Positions 1 to 9,256 of a stretch of DNA of 64,000 nucleotides are shown here, in pieces (within the stretch, counting starts at the first letter, position 1; the number at the start of each line of letters is the position of its first letter). The notes under the pieces are model-generated. The model was given only the letters and a program-made list of their open reading frames with translations, was not told where the DNA came from and searched no databases. The DNA comes from Euphorbia lathyris. Taxonomy: Eukaryota > Streptophyta > Magnoliopsida > Malpighiales > Euphorbiaceae. A program made the position numbers and the translations under genes. The stretch lies in contig NC_088911.1 in assembly GCF_963576675.1 (NCBI RefSeq), forward strand, positions 134,109,929-134,173,928, read 5' to 3'.

Positions 1-1
1 G

Positions 2-2159
2 CTGGGTGCCGCGGTGAGAGCCCGCGTGCGCGAATTGGGCTTTGAGCCTTTTATTGCAGCGTTGCCCCGCACCAACGGGGTATGTGATCGTTTTGGCTTA
101 CGCGCCTTATGTGAGCGGCGGGTTGACTCGACCCACACTTTCCACCTTTCTTTCGGGGAGATGACCATCTCGCCCAGAGATTTTTCACTGTTGACAGGAT
201 TGCGAGGGAGCAGCACTCCCGTTCCTCTTCATTTCGACATGATGCGACCGCGGGTCGACCTCGCTAGGCTCGCTACTTTGATTGGACCGGGAGTTCGCCC
301 ATGCGCCAAATCTACTCCGGCGAAGTTTATTTCCACCGCGAGCCTTTTGAGTCGGCGAGATTTTTGCGAGACTGACGATACCGACTTGGCGGTTCGTAGT
401 TTCTTGGTATATACTCTGAGTGAGACGATTTTCCGCACGAAGGGCGGGAAGGTACACGCGGGTCTCATTCAGGCACTCAGCGATCTGGATGCGGCGGCTT
501 CCTATGATTGGGCGGGGGCAGGCATAGCCTTTCTCTACAAGTTTTTGGATCTGACTTGCCGGAAGCGCAAGGATTTCGGTGGTTACACCTTCGCTTTGCT
601 GGTATGCGACGCCTTTTTGACTTGCCCGTCTTATCTTCTTTGCGTCTTTCACCCTCCTAGTCCTTGTTTTACCGCAGGTGTGGGCGTATGAGAGGCACAT
701 CCTTCCCAACCGGTCTCGACCTCGACCGAGAGTACCGAGGCCGCCTCTCATGACCCGGTGGAGAGATTTCGACTTGGGTGCCGAGAGGACACGGACGGTG
801 CCGCGACTTCTAGATTGGATAGACTCGCTGACCCTCAGACAGGTAGATTTTGCCTAGTCGTGCTAGATTTTTGTTTGAGTCTTTCTGACTTTCTCTTTGT
901 GCATTTTTTAGATTAAGTTCAGGTGGGACGACCTCGACTTCGGTCCCGATTATACGTATGTATCTATGATCCAGGAGCAGCAGTGTGTGCTCACCGGCCC
1001 CTGCGTGCGGGCGTGGTATTTGGGGGACCGAGGCATCACCGGAGTTAGTGACGCACATTGGACACCGGGTGAGATCCCCGTCTCTATGTTTGCGGTGCGG
1101 ACCATGCCCCTATCGGTCGTTCGTCGGGACTTGTCTCGTCGGTTCGTTGGTAGAGCGGTGTGGGTTCACTTCGGGGGCCGCGAGCTTTACTTATCTACTC
1201 TGCTGAGCGCGAGGGATGCCCCGGCGGCAGCGATGGAGGTGGATCCGGTGGCAGATGTATTTTCGAGGGAGGCTGTTACGGCAGTCTTTGGTCAGGAGGA
1301 GGTCCCGGTAAGTGGTTCCGCCCCCTTCTCATTTTACCATTTCATTCATGAGACGTTTAGAGGTTTTTATTGTGTGTTTTTTTGCAGGAGGGATCCTGGA
1401 GGAGTGCCCATTTATCCAATTTCTTTGACGGCACTCGAGCTCAGACGCCTGTGTGTGAGCAGCCCTACTATGTCGGCGAGTCCTCCAGCGCTGCCCGACC
1501 GGAGAGGTCTTCCCTAGGTGTGCCCCTACCAGACTACGGGAGAGACTTTGCCACGATTTGTTATGACGAGTTCGGGGCTGCTTATGCGGGATTCGAGGTG
1601 GCTCCTCCCATCTTCTCCTCGAGGGTCCCATTTGATCCCTCAGACGCTTCTCTGACCACGAGGGAGACCTGCACGGATTACGTGGGGCTGTCTGGTTATC
1701 TCCGGGATCGCCTCAGCTTGCGCTGCATCGATCACCTGGTATGTATCATTATTTTACTTTAGTGTATGCATGTATGTATGATTTATGTTCATGCCTACGC
1801 TGCTTCTTATTTTTATCTGTTTTTCCTTTCTTTTGCTTTAGAGCGATCTGCATGCCCACGAGCGAAGGCAGAGCGAGTTGGTGCGGGAGGCCGACGCCCG
1901 GGTCGGTCAGGTGTATCAGGAGAGAAATGACCACTGGTCAGGGATGATGCGACGGGAGACTGAGGGTCGCCTTGCCGTCGAGGAGAGGGCACGCGATGAG
2001 TCGATCGGACGCCTCGCTGCCGAGGAGAGAGCACGGGTCACCGATGAGAGAGCACGAGTTGCTGATGAGCGAGCACGAGCTACCGAGGAGGCACTATCTG
2101 CGGAGCGGGCATCACACTTGAGAGATTTTGAGGACTATTGGGATTTCCCTCCGTATTAG
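2..2159 (+). CDS. Plant mobile domain (PMD) protein, five exons, 5' end outside window
   Basis: Five exons join in one frame: 2-601, 678-842, 912-1307, 1388-1738 and 1842-2159 (stop TAG). All introns are GT-AG, 69-103 bases long, and phase 0. The product visible here is about 610 residues. The first exon has the PMD signature THTFHLSFGEMTISPRDFSLLTGLR-like block (read as HTFHLSFGEMTISP then LLTGLRG), and exon 2 starts VWAYERHILPN, both typical of the PMD/MAIN-like family linked to gene silencing and to transposons. The last exon is a charged coiled coil built of repeated EERAR/DERAR units. The reading frame is open upstream to the window edge, so the true start is missing. The gene is convergent with, and antisense to, the gag-pol that ends at 2642, and I infer that it lies inside the same LTR element. 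No stops or frameshifts were found. It could instead be a host gene flanking the element. Confidence 0.85.
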
Positions 2160-2641
2160 GCTCGTTATGTATTGCTTTGTAGCTTTCATTATTGCTTTGT
2201 AGCTTTTATTGGAGTTTCCCCGCTGTATAGCTGATGTATAGGGAGTGGGGTGGATAGTAGGTAGGCTTTTTGTGAAAAGTAGGATAGGAAATGTATAACT
2301 CGTGATTCATATTACCATGCATTCAGTAGATTATGATGATTCCAATCATTCTCGTCAAATATATTCATGCCTTTATTTATTTACAAACAACAGAAATACT
2401 TAGTCTCTTATACATTGTTTTTGTAATTGCTCAAGTCATAACTATTGTTACCAGGACCCGCCTTTCGGTTTTCGGATCCCGGCGATTTTTCTCCTCTCCT
2501 TTTACTATCCCGGAATTTTTAAATGAGTGCCCTTTCGGGTTTTCACCCATTGGGATTTCCCTCATTGTTGCATAGATCGCCCTTTGCGGGTTTTCAACCT
2601 ATCGGGAATTTTTCTTTCTTTTTCTTTTTTTTTTTTTTTTT
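2160..2641. repeat. Spacer between PMD gene and pol, with degenerate repeats and a T-tract
   Basis: No gene is seen. Three imperfect units beginning CCTTTCGG or CCCTTTGCGGGTTTTC and ending in GGGATTT or GGAATTT start near 2461, 2530 and 2579, spaced about 50-70 bases. A run of T with a few C lies at 2609-2642, just past the pol stop; read on the minus strand it is an A-rich purine tract. It is too far from the expected 3' LTR to be the priming polypurine tract, unless the element contains an internal copy. Confidence 0.5.
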
Positions 2642-3610
2642 TTACGAAAAGTATTTCTTAAGCCTATCCATGTTGGTAGGTTCGGAGAATTCCATGCCGT
2701 CCATTGTAGTTAACTTCACCGCTCCTTTGCTTAGTATCTTCTTCGCGACGAATGGCCCTTCCCAGTTAGGCCTAAACTTCCCCCCTGGGTCGGTGTGCGT
2801 CACACGGATCTGTTTCAGCACTAAATCTCCTTCTTTGATAGGGCTGGTCTTGACTTTTTTATTGAAAGCCCGAGACATTCTTCTCTGGTATAACTGTACA
2901 TGGTAAAGCGCTTCCATCCTTTTTTCGTCAACTAGAGCCAACTGCTCACATCGCCTCTTCACCCATTCCACCTCGGGAATTTCTGCCTCCACTGCGATTC
3001 TCAATGATCGCTTTTCGATCTCAATCGGCAAGACTGCTTCTGTTCCATACACTAAAGAGAATGGCGTTGCCCCAGTTGAGGTTCTAATTGTCGTGCGATA
3101 AGCCCACAACACGAGTGGGAGGTGCTCATGCCAATTCCGATATGATTCCACCGTTTTTACGAGAATCCTTTTAAGGTTCTTATTAGCTGCTTCTACTGCC
3201 CCATTAGCTTGTGGACGGTACGGAGAAGATCTGTGATGTTCAATGCCATATTCTCGGAAAAGATTCCTTACTTCCCCCTGAAACTGGACCCCGTTATCCG
3301 TAATCATGTGATGAGGCACTCCCAACCTAGTGATCAAGTGTTTTTCAATGAACTTTCTCATCTTCTTGGATCCCAGTTTGCTAAACGACTCTGCTTCTAC
3401 CCACTTGGTGAAATAATCGATGGCGACAGCAATAAACTTATGTCCATTTGAAGCGTTAGGCCTTAATTCACCAATGATGTCAATGCCCCAAGCCGCGAAT
3501 GGCCAAATAGGTGCTAGCACATGTAGTTCCATGGCCGGAAGATGACTGCAATCGCCGTGGATTTGACAATCATGGCATTTCTTTGCATACTCGTTACAAT
3601 CTCTTTCCAT
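2642..3610 (-). CDS. Ty3/gypsy integrase (C-terminal part of the polyprotein)
   Basis: DDE integrase core that inserts the cDNA into host DNA. In this 322-residue stretch I see D44 (WGIDIIGEL), D105 (MITDNGVQF) and E140 (NGAVEAANK), the expected catalytic triad, followed by a C-terminal domain with EGDLVLKQI and NWEGPFVAKK blocks. The zinc-binding HHCC module is split by the upstream stop: the two His lie before it (HSGICGAHMGG) and the two Cys after it (CHDC). It is in the same frame as the RNase H segment, separated only by a TAG at 3617-3619 where the family normally has Trp (GFYW). It ends with TAA. No chromodomain is evident, as expected for Tat. Confidence 0.9.
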   Translation of the reverse strand: MERDCNEYAKKCHDCQIHGDCSHLPAMELHVLAPIWPFAAWGIDIIGELRPNASNGHKFIAVAIDYFTKWVEAESFSKLGSKKMRKFIEKHLITRLGVPHHMITDNGVQFQGEVRNLFREYGIEHHRSSPYRPQANGAVEAANKNLKRILVKTVESYRNWHEHLPLVLWAYRTTIRTSTGATPFSLVYGTEAVLPIEIEKRSLRIAVEAEIPEVEWVKRRCEQLALVDEKRMEALYHVQLYQRRMSRAFNKKVKTSPIKEGDLVLKQIRVTHTDPGGKFRPNWEGPFVAKKILSKGAVKLTTMDGMEFSEPTNMDRLKKYFS

Positions 3611-3616
3611 GGTGAG

Positions 3617-5032
3617 CTAATAGAAGCCTTGCCTAATAATTTTCTTAGCTAGTACTGCTCCTCCCATATGGGCTCCACAAATTCCTGAATGTACTGATTC
3701 CATTGCCTCGCGGGCTTCTCCCGCATCCAAGCATCTTAATTGTAATCCGTCAATGTGCCTTTTGTAAAGCAAGTCGTTATGGATGACGAACTGACGAGCT
3801 AGACTTCTAATCACAGCTTGATCCCTAGGTTCTGACTCTGCCGGATATGTTCCATTTTTCATGAAGTTCACGATATCGAAATACCACGGTTTTTCATCTG
3901 CCTCTAACAGCATTACGTCCTCGTAGCATGGTTTGTGAGATCTCCTCAATACCAACGGTTTCGAGGCAAGGTTCCGGGGGTTGTCCCAAACTGACACCAA
4001 AGTGGCCAAGGCATCCGCCGCCTGGTTCTGTGCTCGAGGAATATGATAGAAACGACATTCTTTGAATCTTTGTGCCAACCCTTCTAGCTGATCGAGGTAC
4101 GGACGTAGTCTTTCTTCTCTTACCTCCCAGTTTCCTTGTGCCTGTTCGATGATCAACTTTGAGTCACCCCAAATTTCGACATATGACGCTCCCAGTGCCG
4201 CTAATGACTCTAAACCATAAATGCACGCTTCATATTCTGCCATATTATTGGTGAGAGGGAAGGGTAACTTCTTGGCCATCGGGATCCTTTCTCCTTCCGG
4301 TGAGGTAAGTAGTACTCCTACTCCGGTTCCATTCGAATTAACTGCTCCGTTGAAGAACATTTTCCACGGTATAACTTCGATTGCGTTCAAGTGCTCATCG
4401 GGGAAATCATAGTTCGTCTCCTCTTCCTCTGCATTCAGGGGTTGGTTGGCCAGAAATTCTGCCACGGCCCTCCCTTTGATAACCTTCTTCGTTACATATT
4501 CAATGTCAAACTCGGATAAAAGTAGTAACCATCGGGCTAGTTTCCCTGTCAAAGACGGAGTTCGGTACAGATACTTCACGGGGTCCATCTGAGAAATAAT
4601 GATCACTTTATACGATTGGAAATAGTGCCGCAGTTTCTTTGTCAACCATACTACTGCCACGCATGTCTTTTCGATCATGTTGTACTTGAGCTCGTAATCC
4701 AGGAATTTCTTACTCAAATAATACACCGCGTGCTCCACACCGGTGTCTCCCTCTTGAGCCAACATTGCCCCAATAGATCGCTCCTCAATTGCTACATAGA
4801 GGAGAAGCGGCTTTCCCAGTTTAGGCGGTCTCAGCACTGGCGGATTAGACAAATAGTTCCGGACGCTCTCCAGAGCTTGCTGACACTTATCATTCCAAGT
4901 AGCGGGTTGGTCATTCCTTAGCAACTTAAAGATTGGCTCGCAGATTGCGGTGAGTCTCGCTATGAACCGACTGATATACTGAACCTGCCCCAGAAACCCT
5001 CTCACTTCCTTCTCATTTCTCGGCGCCGGCAT
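3617..5032 (-). CDS. Ty3/gypsy RT C-terminus, ancestral RNase H and archaeal-type RNase H
   Basis: A 471-residue segment. It starts with the RT thumb (MPAPRNEKEVRGFLGQ), then the original RNase H at about 75-200, which has lost recognisable catalytic acids, then a second RNase H at about 220-345. The second domain has AEYEA, GDSKL and NQAADAL blocks, as in the archaeal-like RNase H that marks the Tat lineage. Its first catalytic Asp (normally F-D-G-A) is Asn here (FFNGAV, N228, near 4349-4351). An Asp to Asn change is a G to A change on the coding strand and would probably inactivate the domain. The N-terminal zinc-binding residues of integrase follow at the end. Both ends are TAG codons in the same frame as their neighbours. 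Confidence 0.9.
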   Translation of the reverse strand: MPAPRNEKEVRGFLGQVQYISRFIARLTAICEPIFKLLRNDQPATWNDKCQQALESVRNYLSNPPVLRPPKLGKPLLLYVAIEERSIGAMLAQEGDTGVEHAVYYLSKKFLDYELKYNMIEKTCVAVVWLTKKLRHYFQSYKVIIISQMDPVKYLYRTPSLTGKLARWLLLLSEFDIEYVTKKVIKGRAVAEFLANQPLNAEEEETNYDFPDEHLNAIEVIPWKMFFNGAVNSNGTGVGVLLTSPEGERIPMAKKLPFPLTNNMAEYEACIYGLESLAALGASYVEIWGDSKLIIEQAQGNWEVREERLRPYLDQLEGLAQRFKECRFYHIPRAQNQAADALATLVSVWDNPRNLASKPLVLRRSHKPCYEDVMLLEADEKPWYFDIVNFMKNGTYPAESEPRDQAVIRSLARQFVIHNDLLYKRHIDGLQLRCLDAGEAREAMESVHSGICGAHMGGAVLAKKIIRQGFY

Positions 5033-5035
5033 CTC

Positions 5036-6217
5036 CTATATAGCCTTCACTTTATCAGGATCCACCTCGATTCCCTTATTTCCGATTACATAGCCTAAGA
5101 TTTTTCCCGACAAAACACCGAAAAAGCACTTCTTCGGGTTTAACCTTAGCTTGAATTCTCCAATTCGGGCCAAAAACTTCTCGAGCGCGGCAAAATGCCC
5201 TTCTCTTGTCTCTGATTTGACCATCATATCGTCCACGTAGACTTTTACCTCCTTGTGTATCATATCATGGAACAGTGCTGTGGCCATTCGCTGATAAGTT
5301 GCCCCGGCATTTTTCAAACCAAACGGCATTACTCTGTAACAGTATGTCCCCCACTCGGTTGTGAACGAGGTTTTTGCTTTGTGCTTTTCGGCCATCTGAA
5401 CTTGCATGTAGCCCATGAAACCGTCCACATTCGTGTGTAAGACGCTTGACGCTGCACTGTCGATCAATACGTCGATATGAGGCAATGCGAACTCATCCTT
5501 GGGGCATGCCTTGTTAAGATCTCTGTAATCAACGCACATCCTTACTTTGCCGTCCTTTTTTGCGATTGGCACCACATTTGCGACCCAAGGGGGATAGTCG
5601 ATCACTTCGATGAATCCTGCTTCTAACTGCTTCTTCACCTCCTCTCTGATCTTATCTGCCCATTCTGGTCTCATACGTCGGAGCTTCTGCTTTACGGGCT
5701 TTGCTTCGGGGTAAGTTGGAATGCGGTGAGTTACGATAGATTGATCAATTCCAGGCATGTCTTCGTATGTCCATGCGAATACAATTTCGTATTTTTTAAT
5801 TATTCTCTCGAATTCTTTTCTCTCTTCAATAGTTAATTCTTGAGCAATTTGTATAAGTTTAGGATTTTCATCCGTACCAAGATTGAAAGTTGACATTTCT
5901 ATTGCATTGATTTCAAATGTAGGCATGTTATATGAATGAGAATGCATGGAATGATCATGATCGACATCAAGCAAGTAAGCAAAATCAGAATTCATTTCAT
6001 TGATAGCATGGGTGATTACATCATCTGATTCAAACAAAGCAGTAATACAATTTTCATCATCAGGGTCTTCGGACTTCTCATGAATTTTGGAGGTACTAGG
6101 CTCATCTCCCGCTCCTGCAGTTGCTTCAATGGTGATGACTTGCTCCTCGGCATTCAAATCCAGCATCATAATCTCCTCGACAAAGCAGCTCGCCTTTCCT
6201 TCGCCCCAGTCGGCCAC
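5036..6217 (-). CDS. Ty3/gypsy reverse transcriptase
   Basis: 393 residues in the polyprotein frame. It opens with a linker region, then an RT palm with KKDGKVRMCVDYRDLNK, an altered first catalytic block (NVDGFMGYMQ, Asp265 kept), the RVMPFGLKNAGATYQR block and the YVDD active site at 327-330. Both metal-binding sites are therefore present. It copies the element's RNA into cDNA. It is followed by TAG at 5036-5038 and then by the thumb region in the same frame. The open frame is preceded by a TAG at 6266-6268; the Met at 6217 is only the first in-frame Met and not necessarily a real start. Confidence 0.92.
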   Translation of the reverse strand: MADWGEGKASCFVEEIMMLDLNAEEQVITIEATAGAGDEPSTSKIHEKSEDPDDENCITALFESDDVITHAINEMNSDFAYLLDVDHDHSMHSHSYNMPTFEINAIEMSTFNLGTDENPKLIQIAQELTIEERKEFERIIKKYEIVFAWTYEDMPGIDQSIVTHRIPTYPEAKPVKQKLRRMRPEWADKIREEVKKQLEAGFIEVIDYPPWVANVVPIAKKDGKVRMCVDYRDLNKACPKDEFALPHIDVLIDSAASSVLHTNVDGFMGYMQVQMAEKHKAKTSFTTEWGTYCYRVMPFGLKNAGATYQRMATALFHDMIHKEVKVYVDDMMVKSETREGHFAALEKFLARIGEFKLRLNPKKCFFGVLSGKILGYVIGNKGIEVDPDKVKAI

Positions 6218-6265
6218 ATCATTGAAGATTTCGAATCCCGGCAGAATCTTCCCTTCTGTGCTAGT

Positions 6266-9232
6266 CTATGCCTCGGGGGTCCCTGAATACGCCTTTCCAT
6301 GCCCCTCGTTCACGAAGTACTTCCTTAGGCCCACTTTTCCTTCACCATTCACGTTGGACGGACCTCCCTGCTCATATCCCAAACCCCTCCGGGTTTTCTG
6401 ACTCTTAAAGTCCGAAAATTCTGGCAACCCCTGATGGTGTGCTCCTAAGCCCATTCCTGGGATGAAACCTCCCTTCATCATCTTCACCACATCGGTGGTC
6501 ATGCTTGACTCGTAAATCCCGGAAACTTGGAACCCGGAGAAAAGTTGAGGCTCAATCCCCAATGCTGCCACCGAGCTCAATTTCTCAGCTCTGATTGTTA
6601 CTATCCCCTCCCCGAAAGGGAATTTAATCATTTGGTGGAGCGTGGAGGGCACACCTCCCAACTTATGGAACCAAGGGCGTCCCAATAGTACAACAAAGGT
6701 TACCGGGATATCCAGCACCGTGAACTCAGTTTCTTCTTCATGCGGCCCCACTTTCAACTTGGCCTTGAAGACTCCTTCAATGTGCCTACGGCTATCATCA
6801 TAAGCCCTTATCACAGTTTCCGAGGCCGTTAGGTCCCCTCTTTCTACTCCCAACTTCGACAAGAGTTTCAAAGGACAAACATTAATGGTCGATCCATCAT
6901 CGACCATCACGCAACTAGTCTTCTTTCCGTTAATTTCCGCTCGGATATACAAAGGCTTATTGTGAGCCTTCCCCTCTTCTAGGAGATCCTCGCTAGTAAA
7001 TGTGATCTCAGTCTTCTTTCGGGCCATAATCGCCCCTACTAGCGCTGCCGGCTCAGTATCGGTGGAAATGACCAGATTCTGCAATTCTTTCATCAAGTTC
7101 TCACGATGGTACTTAGAATGGCATAGAACTTCCCAGACTGTAGACTTAGCTTGTGTCTTCTTCAACTGCTCCAGAACTTGGTCATCGGGCTTAGGAGCCG
7201 ACCCTTCTCCAATCTCAGTTTCTATCATAGGTGCCTTTCCCTCGGCCACATGACCTGATCTCGTCATTATAGCGATTTTCGGCTCATCATCCGATTCGTC
7301 CCAAATGTTAATAGGAATCCTCTGATTGGCATCTTCCTCGTCCGAAGAACTCTCCCAAATGTCCACGACCATTAAATCCATGACGTGAGGAACATTCGGA
7401 TTCAAGTAAAAGGGATCCGCCGATCCATACAAAGCCCAACCTACCAACTCATCATAGTCACGGAGGGACACTCTGCTCATCCTTCTTGCGGTCAACGAAA
7501 TAGCACCTCGTTGTATGCACATAAGCTGCACCTTATTGCTCATTGTTTCGTTACACTGTTCATACCGGTGCCTCCACCTCCTAGCATAATCCACGTATGG
7601 TTCCTCGGGGAATTGCCTGATCCTATCCAGATCTTCCAGGGATCCCGTCCATGGAACATACATCTCATATCTCGCCACAAAAGCATTCCTAAGAGGTATC
7701 CAATGACCCATTTCTTCTTCTGATAGGCCCTGGTGCCACAACAAGGCTTCTCCCATTAAAGTTTCCGGGAAATGTTCATGTAATTCACATTGCGGGAATC
7801 CGGTGTCGTACATATGGTTGCGGAATAACCTCGCATGCTCAACAGGATCCTGGTATCCACCATACCTAGGCATTGCCAATACTGCCTCGGGCGTTTCATA
7901 AGAGGGGGAGTCCGGGGTTTGCTCCGTCAGCATCCATACTGTATACTCCTTGATAAATCTTTTCGTCATTACCGCCCAATCGGTCTTAACATACATCGGC
8001 AACGACATGTACCACATTAACGGTTCACCCATCAATGAATTGCAAAACAAGCTAGTGATCTCTTCCTCTTTAAAACCCAAGGGTGCCATAGCCGACAAGT
8101 AGAAGTGAAGGTGCTCCATAGGGTCCTTATTGCCGTTATACCTGCTAACCCTCGGCAACGGACGCTTGATAGGTCCAATCTGCATTGCGAAGCGCTCCGC
8201 GGCCCTGTCCTCAGCCCTTTGATACTTTTCTAGAAATAGATCTGACAATTGATCCCAATCATACTTGCAAGAGTCGGGTAATGAGTGAAACCACCCTAAA
8301 GGCTCGCCTATCAGAGAATGGTGGAACCACTGAGCAATCTCATCCACTCCGAAGGATTCAACAAACATATCGCGCATATATTCACGCAAGTGCACCTCGG
8401 GATTTCCCCCTCCACTAAACAGACCCAATTTTGGCACAATAGTCCGAGAAGACCCTTCCCCGGTCTCTTCGGCACTATCTTCATCATACGGTGCTCCACC
8501 GTCCAACCCTTCATCCATTAGTTCATTCTCTTGTTCCTCGCCAAGGAAGGACACATATAGACCATTTCCCACATTGTTCTTTTCGTCGGAGTCCAACAAC
8601 TCCTCTACATTCTCCTCGAAGGATTCCATCACTACACGTTCTGTCAGACCCATTCCGATCATGCTAACCCTATGATTAGGCAATGGATTACACCTAGTGG
8701 AAGGGTTCGCTGACGAAGGATCAGCTATCTTTTTCTCCTCGATTAAATCTTGGATTTCGTGTTTCAATCTCTCACAATTCTCAATTGTATGCCCATAATT
8801 GCTGTGGAACTCGCAATATCCCCTAGCTTGTACCTGTGGAGGAGGCGGTGTCTTGTTATAATGAGTAAGAGCTTTCAGCAGCCCCTTTTTCTGCAATCGT
8901 TCGAAAACTTTTGCGTAGGTCTGATCAAATTTGGCGAACTGCCTCTTTTCGATAGCATTAAGATCAAGCACTTTCACTGCAGCGGACTCTGTACTCGCAC
9001 TTGGCCCTCCGGCACCATATCCAGACTTCGTCCCTTTGGTATAGGCTTTCTTTGGCTCTCCATCCCCCTCAACTGTCAAAGCACAACTATACATCTGATT
9101 GAAATCGGTAAACGGCATATACCGCAACTCATTCTTAATATACGGCAGTGTGTTGCCAACCACCATTCGAATCTGATCTTGCTCAAGCGGCTTCTGCTTC
9201 ATAACCGCGGCCTTAGCCCTCCATCTTTTCAC
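6266..9232 (-). CDS. Gag C-terminal region with three extra capsid-like modules, aspartic protease and G-patch-like tail
   Basis: 988 residues in frame with gag. Residues 1-60 finish capsid module 1. A Cys-His zinc-knuckle-like block (CEFHSNYGHTIENC) is at 140-153. Three further capsid-like modules follow at about 268-338, 353-431 and 451-607. Each repeats the pattern of a small basic/Gly start, a DP or NPEVH block, GFxxxE, SLxGExLxW, a downstream LP or LS, xxW, and F..xY. Module 4 also keeps the Gag C-terminal half (YVDYARRWRHRY). A retropepsin domain follows, with DDGST at 778-782 and the LLGRPWFHKLGGVPS flap/exit block at 849-863. The tail at 921-953 (GFIPGMGLGAHHQG) resembles a G-patch. 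One capsid module is the rule, so this array is unusual. Confidence 0.85.
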   Translation of the reverse strand: MKRWRAKAAVMKQKPLEQDQIRMVVGNTLPYIKNELRYMPFTDFNQMYSCALTVEGDGEPKKAYTKGTKSGYGAGGPSASTESAAVKVLDLNAIEKRQFAKFDQTYAKVFERLQKKGLLKALTHYNKTPPPPQVQARGYCEFHSNYGHTIENCERLKHEIQDLIEEKKIADPSSANPSTRCNPLPNHRVSMIGMGLTERVVMESFEENVEELLDSDEKNNVGNGLYVSFLGEEQENELMDEGLDGGAPYDEDSAEETGEGSSRTIVPKLGLFSGGGNPEVHLREYMRDMFVESFGVDEIAQWFHHSLIGEPLGWFHSLPDSCKYDWDQLSDLFLEKYQRAEDRAAERFAMQIGPIKRPLPRVSRYNGNKDPMEHLHFYLSAMAPLGFKEEEITSLFCNSLMGEPLMWYMSLPMYVKTDWAVMTKRFIKEYTVWMLTEQTPDSPSYETPEAVLAMPRYGGYQDPVEHARLFRNHMYDTGFPQCELHEHFPETLMGEALLWHQGLSEEEMGHWIPLRNAFVARYEMYVPWTGSLEDLDRIRQFPEEPYVDYARRWRHRYEQCNETMSNKVQLMCIQRGAISLTARRMSRVSLRDYDELVGWALYGSADPFYLNPNVPHVMDLMVVDIWESSSDEEDANQRIPINIWDESDDEPKIAIMTRSGHVAEGKAPMIETEIGEGSAPKPDDQVLEQLKKTQAKSTVWEVLCHSKYHRENLMKELQNLVISTDTEPAALVGAIMARKKTEITFTSEDLLEEGKAHNKPLYIRAEINGKKTSCVMVDDGSTINVCPLKLLSKLGVERGDLTASETVIRAYDDSRRHIEGVFKAKLKVGPHEEETEFTVLDIPVTFVVLLGRPWFHKLGGVPSTLHQMIKFPFGEGIVTIRAEKLSSVAALGIEPQLFSGFQVSGIYESSMTTDVVKMMKGGFIPGMGLGAHHQGLPEFSDFKSQKTRRGLGYEQGGPSNVNGEGKVGLRKYFVNEGHGKAYSGTPEA

Positions 9233-9256
9233 AAAATCGGAAAAAGATTCCCCAGC

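Noticed and set aside
185..751. 188-codon ORF antisense to the PMD exon
   Set aside because: A shadow of the real exon; no recognisable domain, and it crosses an intron.
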